Of a DNA stretch of 56,045 bases, positions 1-7,911 are shown piece by piece (the stretch's first letter is position 1; each line of letters opens with the position of its first letter). The DNA is from Cryomorphaceae bacterium BACL7 MAG-120322-bin74 (lineage in GTDB: Bacteria > Bacteroidota > Bacteroidia > Flavobacteriales > Schleiferiaceae), in contig LICG01000009.1 of NCBI GenBank assembly GCA_001438205.1, forward strand, positions 1 to 56,045, written 5' to 3'. Both the position numbers and the translations under genes were made by a program. The notes beneath the pieces were generated by a model. It did no database searches. It was not told the DNA's origin and worked only from the letters and a program-made list of their open reading frames with translations.

Positions 1-300
1 ATTCACTGTCCTGCTGCTTCAGCTGCTGCTTGTATGGGCATCGGTATGGATGAGCAAGCCATGGAGCAGATTGTCATGTCTCCAAACCCAGCTTCTGAGT
101 TTGTAAACTTGAACTTTGGCTTGGCAATGGGTGATTACCATGTTGCCATTGTTGACTTCACAGGTAAAGTGATGAAGAATGAAGTGGTACGTGCTGACGC
201 AAACGTATCTATCTTCATCGGTGACCTCACTTCGGGCATGTACATGGTACGTGTTCAGAAAGGGGATGACGTCAAGACGATGAAGTTGTCTGTTCTCTAA
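1..300 (+). CDS. T9SS cargo protein, C-terminal sorting domain only (5' partial)
   Basis: The frame is open from the first base, so only the last 99 residues are visible. About 75 of them form a type A C-terminal sorting domain of the type IX secretion system: it begins with SPNPASEFVNLNF, has the DFTGKVM turn, and ends with the strand pair LTSGMYMVRVQ and MKLSVL. In this family the domain guides a Sec-exported protein across the outer membrane and is then cleaved. What the cargo does cannot be seen here. A strong intrinsic terminator starts 21 bases after the stop, so this is the last gene of its transcript. Confidence 0.85.
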   Translation: MHCPAASAAACMGIGMDEQAMEQIVMSPNPASEFVNLNFGLAMGDYHVAIVDFTGKVMKNEVVRADANVSIFIGDLTSGMYMVRVQKGDDVKTMKLSVL

Positions 301-321
301 GGAGAAAAGAACTGAAAATAG

Positions 322-351
322 AAGCGGCCCGGAAACGGGCCGCTTTTTTTT
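322..351 (+). terminator. intrinsic terminator after the T9SS cargo gene
   Basis: A perfect 10-bp stem (AAGCGGCCCG, 322-331, pairing with 336-345) closes a GAAA loop and runs into a stretch of eight T (344-351). This is a textbook rho-independent terminator for the gene ending at 300. Confidence 0.92.
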
Positions 352-382
352 GTTCAAATCTCCAGGAAAGGAAGAAAGGTTT

Positions 383-410
383 GATGGCCTATCGTTGATG
401 GCCTATCGTT
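383..410. repeat. perfect 14-bp tandem duplication
   Basis: GATGGCCTATCGTT occurs twice head to tail (383-396 and 397-410), followed by GA, the start of a third copy. It lies between the terminator at 322 and the 3' end of nth. It has no evident function and may be a recent slippage duplication. Confidence 0.9.
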
Positions 411-465
411 GAAATCAAGCGTCATGATGGGTGAAGACCTTCCGTGCCGCCTTAAAAAGGGATAC

Positions 466-1107
466 TTAAGTGCCTTTGCGCAGCGCAGCGCGGCCTATAG
501 TGGCGGTGATGAAGTCCTTATCTAAAGACCAACCCCTTGCGGGACTGTATTCACGCCCGTAGAAAATGATTTGAAGGTGCAACTTGTTCCAAGACGCCTC
601 AGGAAATAGCCGTTTTGCATCCCGTTCCGTTTGTTCAACATTCTTTCCATTGGTAAAGCCCCAGCGGAACATAAGCCGGTGAATATGGGTGTCCACAGGA
701 AAAGAAGGAACGCCAAATGCTTGACTCATGACGACTGAAGCGGTTTTGTGGCCTACTGCCGGCATGGCTTCAAGCGCTTCAAAGCTCTGTGGTACTTGTC
801 CGTCATGTAAGTCTAATATCATGTTAGAAAAGGTGTGTATTCCCTTGGATTTCATAGGGGTGAGCCCACAGGGTCGTATTATAGCCGCAATTTCTTCTAC
901 ACGGAGTGCGGCCATGGCGGCAGGCGTGGGCGCTTTTGCAAATAGGGCCGGCGTCACGGTATTGACCCGTGCATCGGTGCATTGCGCAGATAAAACGACG
1001 GCTACCAGTAAGGTATAAGGGTCCTTATGATCTAAAGGGATGGGCGTTTCTGGATAGAGCTGTTCAAGCGTCTCCATCACATAGGCTACCTTATCTTTCT
1101 TTATCAT
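466..1107 (-). CDS. nth: endonuclease III, form lacking the iron-sulfur cysteines
   Basis: A 213-residue DNA glycosylase/AP lyase of base excision repair that removes oxidised pyrimidines. The helix-hairpin-helix and catalytic signature is clear: PAVGHKTA with lysine 121, followed by FPVDTHIHR with aspartate 139. The C-terminus is unusual. Where E. coli Nth has the Cys-x6-Cys-x2-Cys-x5-Cys cluster loop, this protein reads REYSPARGWSLDKDF with no cysteine. I chose the ATG at 1107 because the longer frame, to 1182, would run into the divergent bcp gene, and because the family starts at MIKKDK. TTCCTTTG lies 5 bases before this ATG on the minus strand, close to the promoter pattern seen elsewhere in the window. 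Confidence 0.9.
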   Translation of the reverse strand: MIKKDKVAYVMETLEQLYPETPIPLDHKDPYTLLVAVVLSAQCTDARVNTVTPALFAKAPTPAAMAALRVEEIAAIIRPCGLTPMKSKGIHTFSNMILDLHDGQVPQSFEALEAMPAVGHKTASVVMSQAFGVPSFPVDTHIHRLMFRWGFTNGKNVEQTERDAKRLFPEASWNKLHLQIIFYGREYSPARGWSLDKDFITATIGRAALRKGT

Positions 1108-1112
1108 AAGAA

Positions 1113-1120
1113 CAAAGGAA
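1113..1120 (-). promoter_or_regulatory. possible -7 box of nth (one mismatch)
   Basis: The minus strand reads TTCCTTTG, then five bases, then the nth ATG at 1107. It differs from the Bacteroidota -7 consensus TAnnTTTG at one base. The support is its spacing, which matches the better sites in this window. Confidence 0.3.
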
Positions 1121-1161
1121 GCGGCTAAGTCGTTTAGATTGCAAGAAATTTCACAACTATA

Positions 1162-1169
1162 TAGCTTTT
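1162..1169 (+). promoter_or_regulatory. possible -7 box of bcp (one mismatch)
   Basis: TAGCTTTT, then CAGC, then the bcp ATG at 1174. It has one mismatch to TAnnTTTG and the same 4-base spacing as other candidate leaderless promoters in the window. Confidence 0.3.
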
Positions 1170-1173
1170 CAGC

Positions 1174-1629
1174 ATGACACATTTACAAGTGGGCGATGCC
1201 GCTCCTCATTTTTCGGGTGTAGATCAACAAGATCAACCCATTTCTTTAGATCAATTTGCAGGCAAGAAAGTGGTTCTCTACTTCTATCCAAAAGATGACA
1301 CCCCGGGTTGTACGGCAGAGGCATGTTCCTTCCGTGATGGACATCAAGCGCTTTTAGATGCTGGGTTTGTCGTTGTCGGTGTATCTCCAGACCCTGTAAA
1401 GAAACATGCCAAATTTGCGGACAAGTACAGTTTGCCTTTCCCCCTAATTGCCGATGTTGAACGAAAAGTGATTGATGCCTATGGTGTTTGGGGGCGCAAA
1501 AAATTTATGGGCCGCGAATATGATGGGGTCTACCGCGAAACTTTTGTGATCGGAATGGATGGCAAGATTGAGCGCATCGTAGAAAAAGTAGAGACCAAGG
1601 ATAGCACGGGACAGATCTTGAACGGCTAA
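1174..1629 (+). CDS. bcp: thiol peroxidase of the Bcp/PrxQ family
   Basis: A 151-residue cytoplasmic peroxiredoxin that reduces hydrogen peroxide and organic hydroperoxides using thioredoxin. The full-length AhpC/TSA fold is present. The active site is DDTPGCTAEACSFRD, with peroxidatic cysteine 46 and resolving cysteine 51 five residues later, the spacing that defines the alpha-type Bcp/PrxQ enzymes. Length matches the family. It is divergent from nth, so two oxidative-damage genes share a 66-base promoter region. recA follows on the same strand after 145 bases, which hold a candidate recA promoter, so bcp is probably transcribed on its own or only partly with recA. Confidence 0.95.
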   Translation: MTHLQVGDAAPHFSGVDQQDQPISLDQFAGKKVVLYFYPKDDTPGCTAEACSFRDGHQALLDAGFVVVGVSPDPVKKHAKFADKYSLPFPLIADVERKVIDAYGVWGRKKFMGREYDGVYRETFVIGMDGKIERIVEKVETKDSTGQILNG

Positions 1630-1710
1630 ACTTTTCAACAACCTGATGCCTGGTGAAGCATTTTGCACGTTTGTACCACTTGAATGTCGGGTAGGCTGCC
1701 TCCTGTTCTG

Positions 1711-1718
1711 TACATTTG
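1711..1718 (+). promoter_or_regulatory. candidate -7 box upstream of recA
   Basis: TACATTTG matches TAnnTTTG in the bcp-recA gap, 56 bases before the recA ATG. I see no TTG at the expected -33 distance and no LexA-like palindrome, so this is weak. Confidence 0.3.
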
Positions 1719-1774
1719 ATGTCAAGGTGCCTGCCGCCTATTTCTGATCAATAAAACGCTTTAAATCGATTCCC

Positions 1775-2773
1775 ATGAGCTCGGACAAAGATGCCAAACT
1801 GAAAGCCCTTAAACTCACCATGGACAAGCTAGACAAAACCTACGGAAAAGGGGCTGTTATGCGCATGGGGGATAATGCTGTGGAAGAAGTAGAGGTCATT
1901 CCTACTGGTTCATTGGGATTGGATGTCGCGCTTGGAATTGGCGGATTTCCACGTGGTCGTGTGATCGAAATCTATGGCCCAGAGTCTTCTGGTAAAACAA
2001 CGTTGACCCTTCATGCTATTGCCGAAGCGCAAAAGGCTGGGGGCATTGCAGCATTTATTGATGCAGAACACGCTTTTGATCGTTTTTACGCAGAGAAACT
2101 TGGTGTGCAAACCGAAGATCTCATCATTTCTCAACCCGACAATGGGGAACAGGCATTGGAGATTACAGATAATTTGATCCGCTCGGGCGCGATTGACCTG
2201 ATTGTGATTGACTCGGTGGCTGCCCTTACGCCAAAAGCGGAAATTGAAGGTGATATGGGCGACAGCAAGGTTGGGTTACATGCGCGATTGATGTCACAAG
2301 CTTTGCGCAAATTGACCGGTACTATTTCAAAAACCAATTGTACGGTCATTTTCATCAATCAATTGCGTGAAAAAATCGGCGTCATGTTCGGAAACCCCGA
2401 AACGACGACGGGAGGAAATGCTTTGAAGTTTTACGCTTCTGTCCGTTTGGATATTCGTCGTTCTACCCAGATTAAGGATGGAGATCTTGTCATTGGCAAC
2501 CGGACCAAAGTAAAAGTGGTCAAGAATAAGGTGGCACCGCCTTTCCGTGTAGCTGAGTTTGATATTCTCTATGGAGAGGGTATTTCAAAAATGGGTGAAA
2601 TCATCGATTTGGGAACACAATACGAAGTCATCCAGAAAAGTGGAAGTTGGTTTAGCTATGACGGAACCAAATTGGGCCAAGGACGTGAAGGCGTCAAAAC
2701 TATTTTGCGCGACAACCCTGAATTGGCCGAAGAAATTGAGCAGAAAATCATTGCAAAACTGCAGAATGGCTAA
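1775..2773 (+). CDS. recA: recombinase RecA
   Basis: A 332-residue RecA, which forms the ATP-dependent filament for strand exchange and SOS co-protease activity. The Walker A motif GPESSGKTT is at residues 68-76, the Walker B strand is [10 protein letters not shown], and the conserved [21 protein letters not shown] loop (quoted in part: [17 protein letters not shown]) is intact. The C-terminal tail is shorter than in E. coli (353 residues), as is usual in this phylum. The last codons overlap the next gene by eight bases (ATGGCTAA), so translation of the TPR lipoprotein is probably coupled to recA. Confidence 0.98.
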   Translation: MSSDKDAKLKALKLTMDKLDKTYGKGAVMRMGDNAVEEVEVIPTGSLGLDVALGIGGFPRGRVIEIYGPESSGKTTLTLHAIAEAQKAGGIAAFIDAEHAFDRFYAEKLGVQTEDLIISQPDNGEQALEITDNLIRSGAIDLIVIDSVAALTPKAEIEGDMGDSKVGLHARLMSQALRKLTGTISKTNCTVIFINQLREKIGVMFGNPETTTGGNALKFYASVRLDIRRSTQIKDGDLVIGNRTKVKVVKNKVAPPFRVAEFDILYGEGISKMGEIIDLGTQYEVIQKSGSWFSYDGTKLGQGREGVKTILRDNPELAEEIEQKIIAKLQNG

Positions 2774-3764
2774 ATACGGAGTTTGGCTTTTTGCCCTACT
2801 TGGATGGGGAGCTTGTACCGCACCAACCTCTACTGAAGGTGTGGTGGCATCCACTACCGTTAACTCGGATAGTTTGAACATCTATTTGGCAGATCACCCC
2901 AATCATACGGCGTCTTTAAATCTTCGTGCCCGTCGTTACATGGAGCAATCTAATTTGCCTTATGCTCTTGCCGATGCACAGGCCGTTTTAGAGTTAGATT
3001 CTACAGACCATGATGCTTGGTTAGTAGTGGGGGAAGTACAGTATTTAACCAACCATTCCCGGGAAGCACGTGATGCATGGGAGCGGTGTTTTGTAGAACA
3101 TCCTACAGAAACGGCCTGTCGGTTAAAATTAGCTGAGTTGTATTCTATGGTCATGGAATACGACAAGAGTCTTGATTTAGTCGATAAGGTCATTGAACTA
3201 GACCCGAAAGATGCGGTGGCCTATTACATCAAAGGGTTAAACCTTCGCGACAGCAAGGGGGATAGTGTCATGGCGCTTTCTTATATCCAGAAAGCGATTG
3301 ACCTTGACCCAAACTACGCCGCTGCCCTGGATATGGCGGGCGTATTGTCGGCCGCGCAAGCCAATCCGTTGGCCTTGAGTTACTATAGTCGTTTATTGGA
3401 ATTAGAGCCCGATAATGCGCGGACGTATTATAAAATGGGTATGTTCCATTTGAGCGTGCGTAACTTAAATGGCGCCATTGAAGCGTTCACGAAGTGCACC
3501 CAATTGGATCCAACAGATGCAGAAGCTTTTTACAACTTGGGCTATATACATCTCGAGTTGAACATACTGTCCGAGGCGCGTAAATACTTCACGTCTTCTA
3601 TTGCCGCCCGTGAAGTCAACTACCGTGCCTTTTATGGCCGAGCGTTTACATGGGAGCGCGGGGGAGATGCGGCAAATGCGGAAAAAGATTACCGTCAAGC
3701 CTTAGCCTTGAATCCTCAACATGGCCCATCTAGAGAAGGCTTGTCTCGCGTGACCAAACGATAG
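2766..3764 (+). CDS. TPR-repeat lipoprotein
   Basis: A 332-residue predicted lipoprotein. A short hydrophobic signal ends in a lipobox-like WGAC, followed by a Thr/Ser-rich linker. From about residue 45 to the end there are roughly eight tetratricopeptide repeats with the usual Ala/Leu/Tyr spacing, for example [11 protein letters not shown] and [13 protein letters not shown]. TPRs are scaffolds for protein contacts, so the protein probably holds an envelope complex together; the partner cannot be inferred. The start at 2766 gives the signal peptide and overlaps the recA stop by eight bases; the upstream in-frame extension inside recA is rejected. The next gene, also a lipoprotein, starts one base after its stop. 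Confidence 0.85.
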   Translation: MAKYGVWLFALLGWGACTAPTSTEGVVASTTVNSDSLNIYLADHPNHTASLNLRARRYMEQSNLPYALADAQAVLELDSTDHDAWLVVGEVQYLTNHSREARDAWERCFVEHPTETACRLKLAELYSMVMEYDKSLDLVDKVIELDPKDAVAYYIKGLNLRDSKGDSVMALSYIQKAIDLDPNYAAALDMAGVLSAAQANPLALSYYSRLLELEPDNARTYYKMGMFHLSVRNLNGAIEAFTKCTQLDPTDAEAFYNLGYIHLELNILSEARKYFTSSIAAREVNYRAFYGRAFTWERGGDAANAEKDYRQALALNPQHGPSREGLSRVTKR

Positions 3765-3765
3765 T

Positions 3766-5862
3766 ATGCGTTCCTTCTCTTTCGCATCTGTCCTTATACT
3801 TTTAGCTGCTTGCAGCACCTCAGAAATTATGACCGAACCCAAAGCAAAGCAGGTTTCTCATGCCATGGAAATGCATGGAGACATACGCCAAGACCCGTAT
3901 TACTGGTTGAATAATCGGGAAGATGCAGAAGTTATTGACTATCTACATGCTGAAAACAGTTTTCGTGAGGCGGGCATGGCGCAGCTGAAACCGCTGGAAG
4001 ATGCCCTTTTTGAAGAAATGACGGGCAGATTGGATCCAGATGATGCGAGTGTTCCTGTTGAAGTAGATGGCTATTGGTACCAAACGCGCTTTGAGAAAGG
4101 CGCGGAATATCCGCGTTATTATCGCAGAAAAGGTAGCATGGATACAGCAGAGAGCTGTATTCTTGATGTCAATATCTTGGCGGAAGGACAAGCCTATTGC
4201 CAGGTCAGTGGGATTCATATGACCAAGGATCATCAGCGTATGGCCTATGGGGTAGACTTTGTGAGTCGTCGTCTATACACGTTGCGCTTTGTGGACTTAG
4301 CCACGCAAACCACATGGGATTTTGAAGTACCTGGAACATCAGGGGGATTTGCTTGGGCGGATGATGGAGAAACATTTTTTTATGCCACAAAGGATCCTGT
4401 TACGCTGCGTGTAGATAAAATTTGGCGCCATATTTTAGGAAGCCAAGACGCGCCAACCCTCGTATATCAAGAAAAGGATGAGCGCTTTTCTTGCGGTGTT
4501 TACCGATCAAAATCAAAGCAATTCATTCACATCGCTACAGGGGCAACGGATGTAGATGAATTGTGGTATGTAGATGCCAAAAGTCCGCTAGAAGTCTTTC
4601 AGGTGATGCGACCACGAGAAATGGGAGTGGAGTATTCAGCGAGCCATTTTGGCGACAAGTGGTTTATCCGAAGCAACATAGAAGGCAGAAAGAATTATGC
4701 CCTGTTTACTGCGCCACTCTACGAGCCTTTGAACTGGTCCGTTCTCATAGAGCACCGTGAAGAGGTTCTTCTGGAAGGGGTTGAGTTGTTTAAGGATTTC
4801 ATGGTATCCGAAGAGCGCGCTAAAGGCCTTGTTTCCCTTTGGATACGCCCCTGGGATGGAGCGCCACCACATGTCATTGCGCAGCCAGAAGAGACCTATA
4901 CCTTGTATATGGGGAGTAATCCCACAGAGGATACAGACTGGCTCAGGTTTGGTTATACCTCCTTGGTCACCCCTTCGACAACCTATTCCTACAATATGCG
5001 GACCCAAGAACGCGTGGTTCTCAAGACACAAAAGGTTATTGGAGGGTACGATACAACCCGTTTTGTAACCAAACGATATTGGGCCACTGCGCCGGATGGC
5101 ACCAAGGTGCCCATCTCGTGGGTTGGTCCAAAAGAAGCATTGAATCAGCCCGTACCCACCCTTTTGTATGGCTATGGTTCCTACGGTATTACCCTTGATC
5201 CAAGTTTTTCTGTCGCACGTCTTAGCCTATTGGAACGCGGTATGGCTTATGCCATTGCACACATTCGAGGAGGCGAATACCTAGGACGTGATTGGTACGA
5301 ACAAGGGAGGATGGAACACAAGATGAACACTTTTACGGACTTTATTGCCTGTGCCGACTTTTTAAAATCGGAACACAAGGCAAGTGCGCTCTATGCGATG
5401 GGGGGCTCTGCTGGTGGACTTTTGATGGGTGCCGTGCTCAATCTTCGCCCCGCATTGTGGTCAGGCGTCATAGCAGCCGTTCCTTTTGTGGATGTGGTGA
5501 CGACCATGATGGATGAAAGTATTCCTTTGACAACAGGCGAATACAGCGAATGGGGCAATCCAAATGAAGCGGAAGCCTATTTTAGAATGAAATCCTATTC
5601 GCCCTATGATAACGTGGCATCCGTGGCCTATCCACCCTTGTTGATTACGACAGGGCTACATGATAGTCAGGTGCAATATTGGGAGCCAGCCAAGTGGATA
5701 GCGCGTCTACGTGAATTGCGCACCAACCAAGCACCGCTCTACTTGTATTGCAACATGGAAACCGGACATGGAGGGGCTTCTGGCCGCTATCAGGCGTATA
5801 GAGAAACGGCTATGGAATATGCGTTCTTCCTAGGATTGAAGGATGCTGTGATTTTGGAGTAG
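3766..5862 (+). CDS. ptrB: oligopeptidase B-like S9A serine peptidase, lipoprotein form
   Basis: A 698-residue prolyl oligopeptidase-family enzyme. An N-terminal seven-bladed propeller region (about residues 40-430) precedes an alpha/beta hydrolase domain. The catalytic triad is Ser548 (GGSAGG), Asp633 (GLHDSQVQYWEP) and His668 (TGHGG). The block DVVTTMMDESIPLTTGEYSE is characteristic of oligopeptidase B, which cuts after Lys or Arg in short peptides. The N-terminus has a lipoprotein signal ending LLAAC, so it is expected on the periplasmic side of a membrane. It follows the TPR lipoprotein by one base, hence the same operon. Its 3' end overlaps the convergent waaA by 33 bases. Confidence 0.9.
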   Translation: MRSFSFASVLILLAACSTSEIMTEPKAKQVSHAMEMHGDIRQDPYYWLNNREDAEVIDYLHAENSFREAGMAQLKPLEDALFEEMTGRLDPDDASVPVEVDGYWYQTRFEKGAEYPRYYRRKGSMDTAESCILDVNILAEGQAYCQVSGIHMTKDHQRMAYGVDFVSRRLYTLRFVDLATQTTWDFEVPGTSGGFAWADDGETFFYATKDPVTLRVDKIWRHILGSQDAPTLVYQEKDERFSCGVYRSKSKQFIHIATGATDVDELWYVDAKSPLEVFQVMRPREMGVEYSASHFGDKWFIRSNIEGRKNYALFTAPLYEPLNWSVLIEHREEVLLEGVELFKDFMVSEERAKGLVSLWIRPWDGAPPHVIAQPEETYTLYMGSNPTEDTDWLRFGYTSLVTPSTTYSYNMRTQERVVLKTQKVIGGYDTTRFVTKRYWATAPDGTKVPISWVGPKEALNQPVPTLLYGYGSYGITLDPSFSVARLSLLERGMAYAIAHIRGGEYLGRDWYEQGRMEHKMNTFTDFIACADFLKSEHKASALYAMGGSAGGLLMGAVLNLRPALWSGVIAAVPFVDVVTTMMDESIPLTTGEYSEWGNPNEAEAYFRMKSYSPYDNVASVAYPPLLITTGLHDSQVQYWEPAKWIARLRELRTNQAPLYLYCNMETGHGGASGRYQAYRETAMEYAFFLGLKDAVILE

Positions 5863-7035
5863 GCCGACCCAAACACGCTCGCTCGCTCCTTGGTTTCTTT
5901 GGATAAAGGCACGCGCTTTTTGGGTATCCTGCTTAAGTGTGCTAGGCTGATCGAGATATCCTTGAATCCATTGGGCAACATCGGAAGCCTGTGCTGTGAG
6001 GGGGAGTAAGGTCACCGAATTGTTTTCTTCGCTTGCCTCCCAATGCCCTTTAATTTGGGGCCCACAAAGTACAGGCAAACCTTGGGCAAGCGGTTCAAGA
6101 ATATTGTGCAAGCCCGCCCCAAATCCACCCCCCACGAAGGCTAGGCTGCCGGCCGCATAGAGGTTGGGAAGATCCCCTATCGTATCGACAAGTAAGACGC
6201 GCGCATCTGTTTTCTCTTGGAGTGTATACTGATGATACCTAGACCAGCGTAGGGAAGGAAGTGGAAGGCGTCGCGCTAGCGTCTCTATGCGTTGCAGGTC
6301 ATGGGGCGCAAGGATATACTTCAGCCTAGGAAAGCGGAGGAGATTAGGCAGTAAGAGCGCTTCTTCCGCCGCCCATATACTGCCTGCGACGAGCAAGGGG
6401 TGCCCATCAGTAAAATCATGGAGTGATGCTGTTGGACTGGCGTTGGTTACGCGGTCAAACCGCCCATCACCACTCCATAGACCATTGCGATAGCCGGCAT
6501 CCGTCCACCGCGATAGACTGCCTTCTGTTTGGTGCCAAACCGTCTGGGCGGCTGCCCAGGTCAATCGTTCTATCCGATTCCATGGGTGCAAGCGAAGGTG
6601 GCCAGCGCGAACCTCCGCGTAGGCCACATGGTAGGGGATATGGCGTTTTTGTAACGCGCGTGCCATGCACGGCCAAAGGTCATACTTGGCAAAGAGCACC
6701 TGCTTAGGTTCTGCCGTAGATAAAAAAGCTGCCACAGCGTCTGGACGGTCCCATGGGGCCATCGCAAAATAGGCCTCTTGTTTGGCGGCAAGCTCGACGC
6801 CACTCGAAGAAAAAAACGTCACCAACACCTTCCAACCTTCGGATTTTGCGCGGTCAATGATCGGAAGGACCATGTAATATTCCCCCAAAGAGGCGGCATG
6901 TACCCAGAGGTCAAAGGGTCCCTTCGGGATCTGATAGCGTTGGTGGAAGGCCACTAGGGCCTTGGCTTTTCTGTGCCCAAAAGCACTGGCAAGCAGGACC
7001 GCCCATCGCATCAACCAACCGGGAAGCCTGTGCAT
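5830..7035 (-). CDS. waaA: 3-deoxy-D-manno-octulosonate (Kdo) transferase
   Basis: A 401-residue GT30 glycosyltransferase that adds Kdo from CMP-Kdo to lipid IVA, on the inner face of the cytoplasmic membrane. The N-terminus has a membrane-anchoring helix, then WVHAASLGEYYMVLPII with the family's essential glutamate at residue 52. The C-terminal half has the GT-B donor-site features FVGGGFGAGLHNILEPLAQG and PVLCGPQIKGH. The start at 7035 overlaps the stop of the upstream gene as TAATG, and longer starts inside that gene are rejected. CMP-Kdo would be made by kdsB at 15.6 kb. The 3' end overlaps ptrB by 33 bases in the opposite direction. Confidence 0.93.
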   Translation of the reverse strand: MHRLPGWLMRWAVLLASAFGHRKAKALVAFHQRYQIPKGPFDLWVHAASLGEYYMVLPIIDRAKSEGWKVLVTFFSSSGVELAAKQEAYFAMAPWDRPDAVAAFLSTAEPKQVLFAKYDLWPCMARALQKRHIPYHVAYAEVRAGHLRLHPWNRIERLTWAAAQTVWHQTEGSLSRWTDAGYRNGLWSGDGRFDRVTNASPTASLHDFTDGHPLLVAGSIWAAEEALLLPNLLRFPRLKYILAPHDLQRIETLARRLPLPSLRWSRYHQYTLQEKTDARVLLVDTIGDLPNLYAAGSLAFVGGGFGAGLHNILEPLAQGLPVLCGPQIKGHWEASEENNSVTLLPLTAQASDVAQWIQGYLDQPSTLKQDTQKARAFIQRNQGASERVWVGLLQNHSILQS

Positions 7036-7826
7036 TAGTAATAAAAACGGATCGCTGATTTTTCTTGTAACATAGGCAATATCCACGTCGCACGGATTCC
7101 CCATCCTGCATCCCATTGGGCGGCCGTCGTGGGACCCTGTAGGGTGAAGGAATACCCTCTAATGGGGAGCATATAGCCTTGAAAAGCAACCAAGCTCAGG
7201 GCAAAATGCGGAGCGATACGACCCAAATGCAAAAAACCCAGTTCTTCCGAAACAAAGGGTCCGCGGCGGAGTTCATCCATCCCATAGGTGTAGGGGGCTG
7301 CCAACATAGGCACCCCCCCCGAGGACATGAAGGCAATCTTATGTTGCATGACACCCCCTTTTACCTTCCAGTACCAGGTGCTCTTGGCTGATCCCAATGG
7401 ATTTAGGGGATACCGTTGACCGATATGCCCCCCCATTTGCCACCCACGCATTTCGATGCGCAGACTACCGTAGCTTCCATCATTACTCAAGATCTCGCCT
7501 TCAGGGGTGAGCAAGAAATTCAGCACATCCGACATGTTTTTGACCTGGCTGCTGTATAAACTGCCAAGATCTAGGCCTATGAGCGTAGCGCCATTCAGCA
7601 GGCTGTAACTAGCTTGTACATCCAGCATACTCCCAAAGCGATGGGTCCATGCGCCACTCGGCTGATAGCCGCCCAGGCCCACTTGGATGAGGCCACCACG
7701 TTGCCCCTCCACCTTTTCTGGGATAGGGGTGCTGCGGCGAGGACGGGCTATGGCGCCACTTTGCGCTAAAAGCAGGTGTGGAGCGATAACAAGGGCCAAG
7801 ACCCATATAAGGGATAAATTGCGCAT
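7035..7826 (-). CDS. predicted outer-membrane beta-barrel protein, function unknown
   Basis: 263 residues. A clear Sec signal (MRNLSLIWVLALVIAP, cut after LLLAQ) is followed by alternating amphipathic strands such as GLIQVGLGGYQPSG, MLDVQASYSLLNGATLIGLD and HFALSLVAFQGYML. The last residues, SAIRFYY, end in an aromatic residue as in BAM-inserted barrels. I recognise no family. The start at 7826 is chosen because it begins the signal peptide and because TACCTTCG lies exactly four bases upstream; the frame could extend to 7853. It is cotranscribed with waaA (TAATG overlap), so a role in the lipopolysaccharide-containing outer membrane is possible but only inferred. Confidence 0.7.
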   Translation of the reverse strand: MRNLSLIWVLALVIAPHLLLAQSGAIARPRRSTPIPEKVEGQRGGLIQVGLGGYQPSGAWTHRFGSMLDVQASYSLLNGATLIGLDLGSLYSSQVKNMSDVLNFLLTPEGEILSNDGSYGSLRIEMRGWQMGGHIGQRYPLNPLGSAKSTWYWKVKGGVMQHKIAFMSSGGVPMLAAPYTYGMDELRRGPFVSEELGFLHLGRIAPHFALSLVAFQGYMLPIRGYSFTLQGPTTAAQWDAGWGIRATWILPMLQEKSAIRFYY

Positions 7827-7830
7827 GATG

Positions 7831-7838
7831 CGAAGGTA
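7831..7838 (-). promoter_or_regulatory. -7 box (TACCTTCG) 4 bases before the barrel-protein ATG
   Basis: The minus strand reads TACCTTCG-CATC-ATG. The spacing predicts an mRNA starting at or next to the start codon of the gene at 7826. Confidence 0.5.
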
Positions 7839-7877
7839 GAACGCAGAATCCAACCGTTAAGTGCGCGTGAAAAGGGG

Positions 7878-7885
7878 TATTTTTG
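7878..7885 (+). promoter_or_regulatory. -7 box (TATTTTTG) of the surface-sugar operon
   Basis: TATTTTTG is a full match to TAnnTTTG, 26 bases before the ATG at 7912. It would give a leader of about 20 bases. It also argues against the upstream GTG at 7861 as start. Confidence 0.5.
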
Positions 7886-7911
7886 TGTCAAAGCAATTTT
7901 TGTCCCTTGGT

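Noticed and set aside
1108-1182. Longer N-terminus for nth
   Set aside because: It would overlap the divergent bcp start and adds residues that the family does not have.
1646-1747. 33-codon ORF with four cysteines between bcp and recA
   Set aside because: It has no promoter in the right place, overlaps the candidate recA promoter, and shows no recognisable pattern; an open frame of this length is common by chance.
4636-5031. Minus-strand open frame of 131 codons inside ptrB
   Set aside because: Antisense shadow of the ptrB propeller region without recognisable features.
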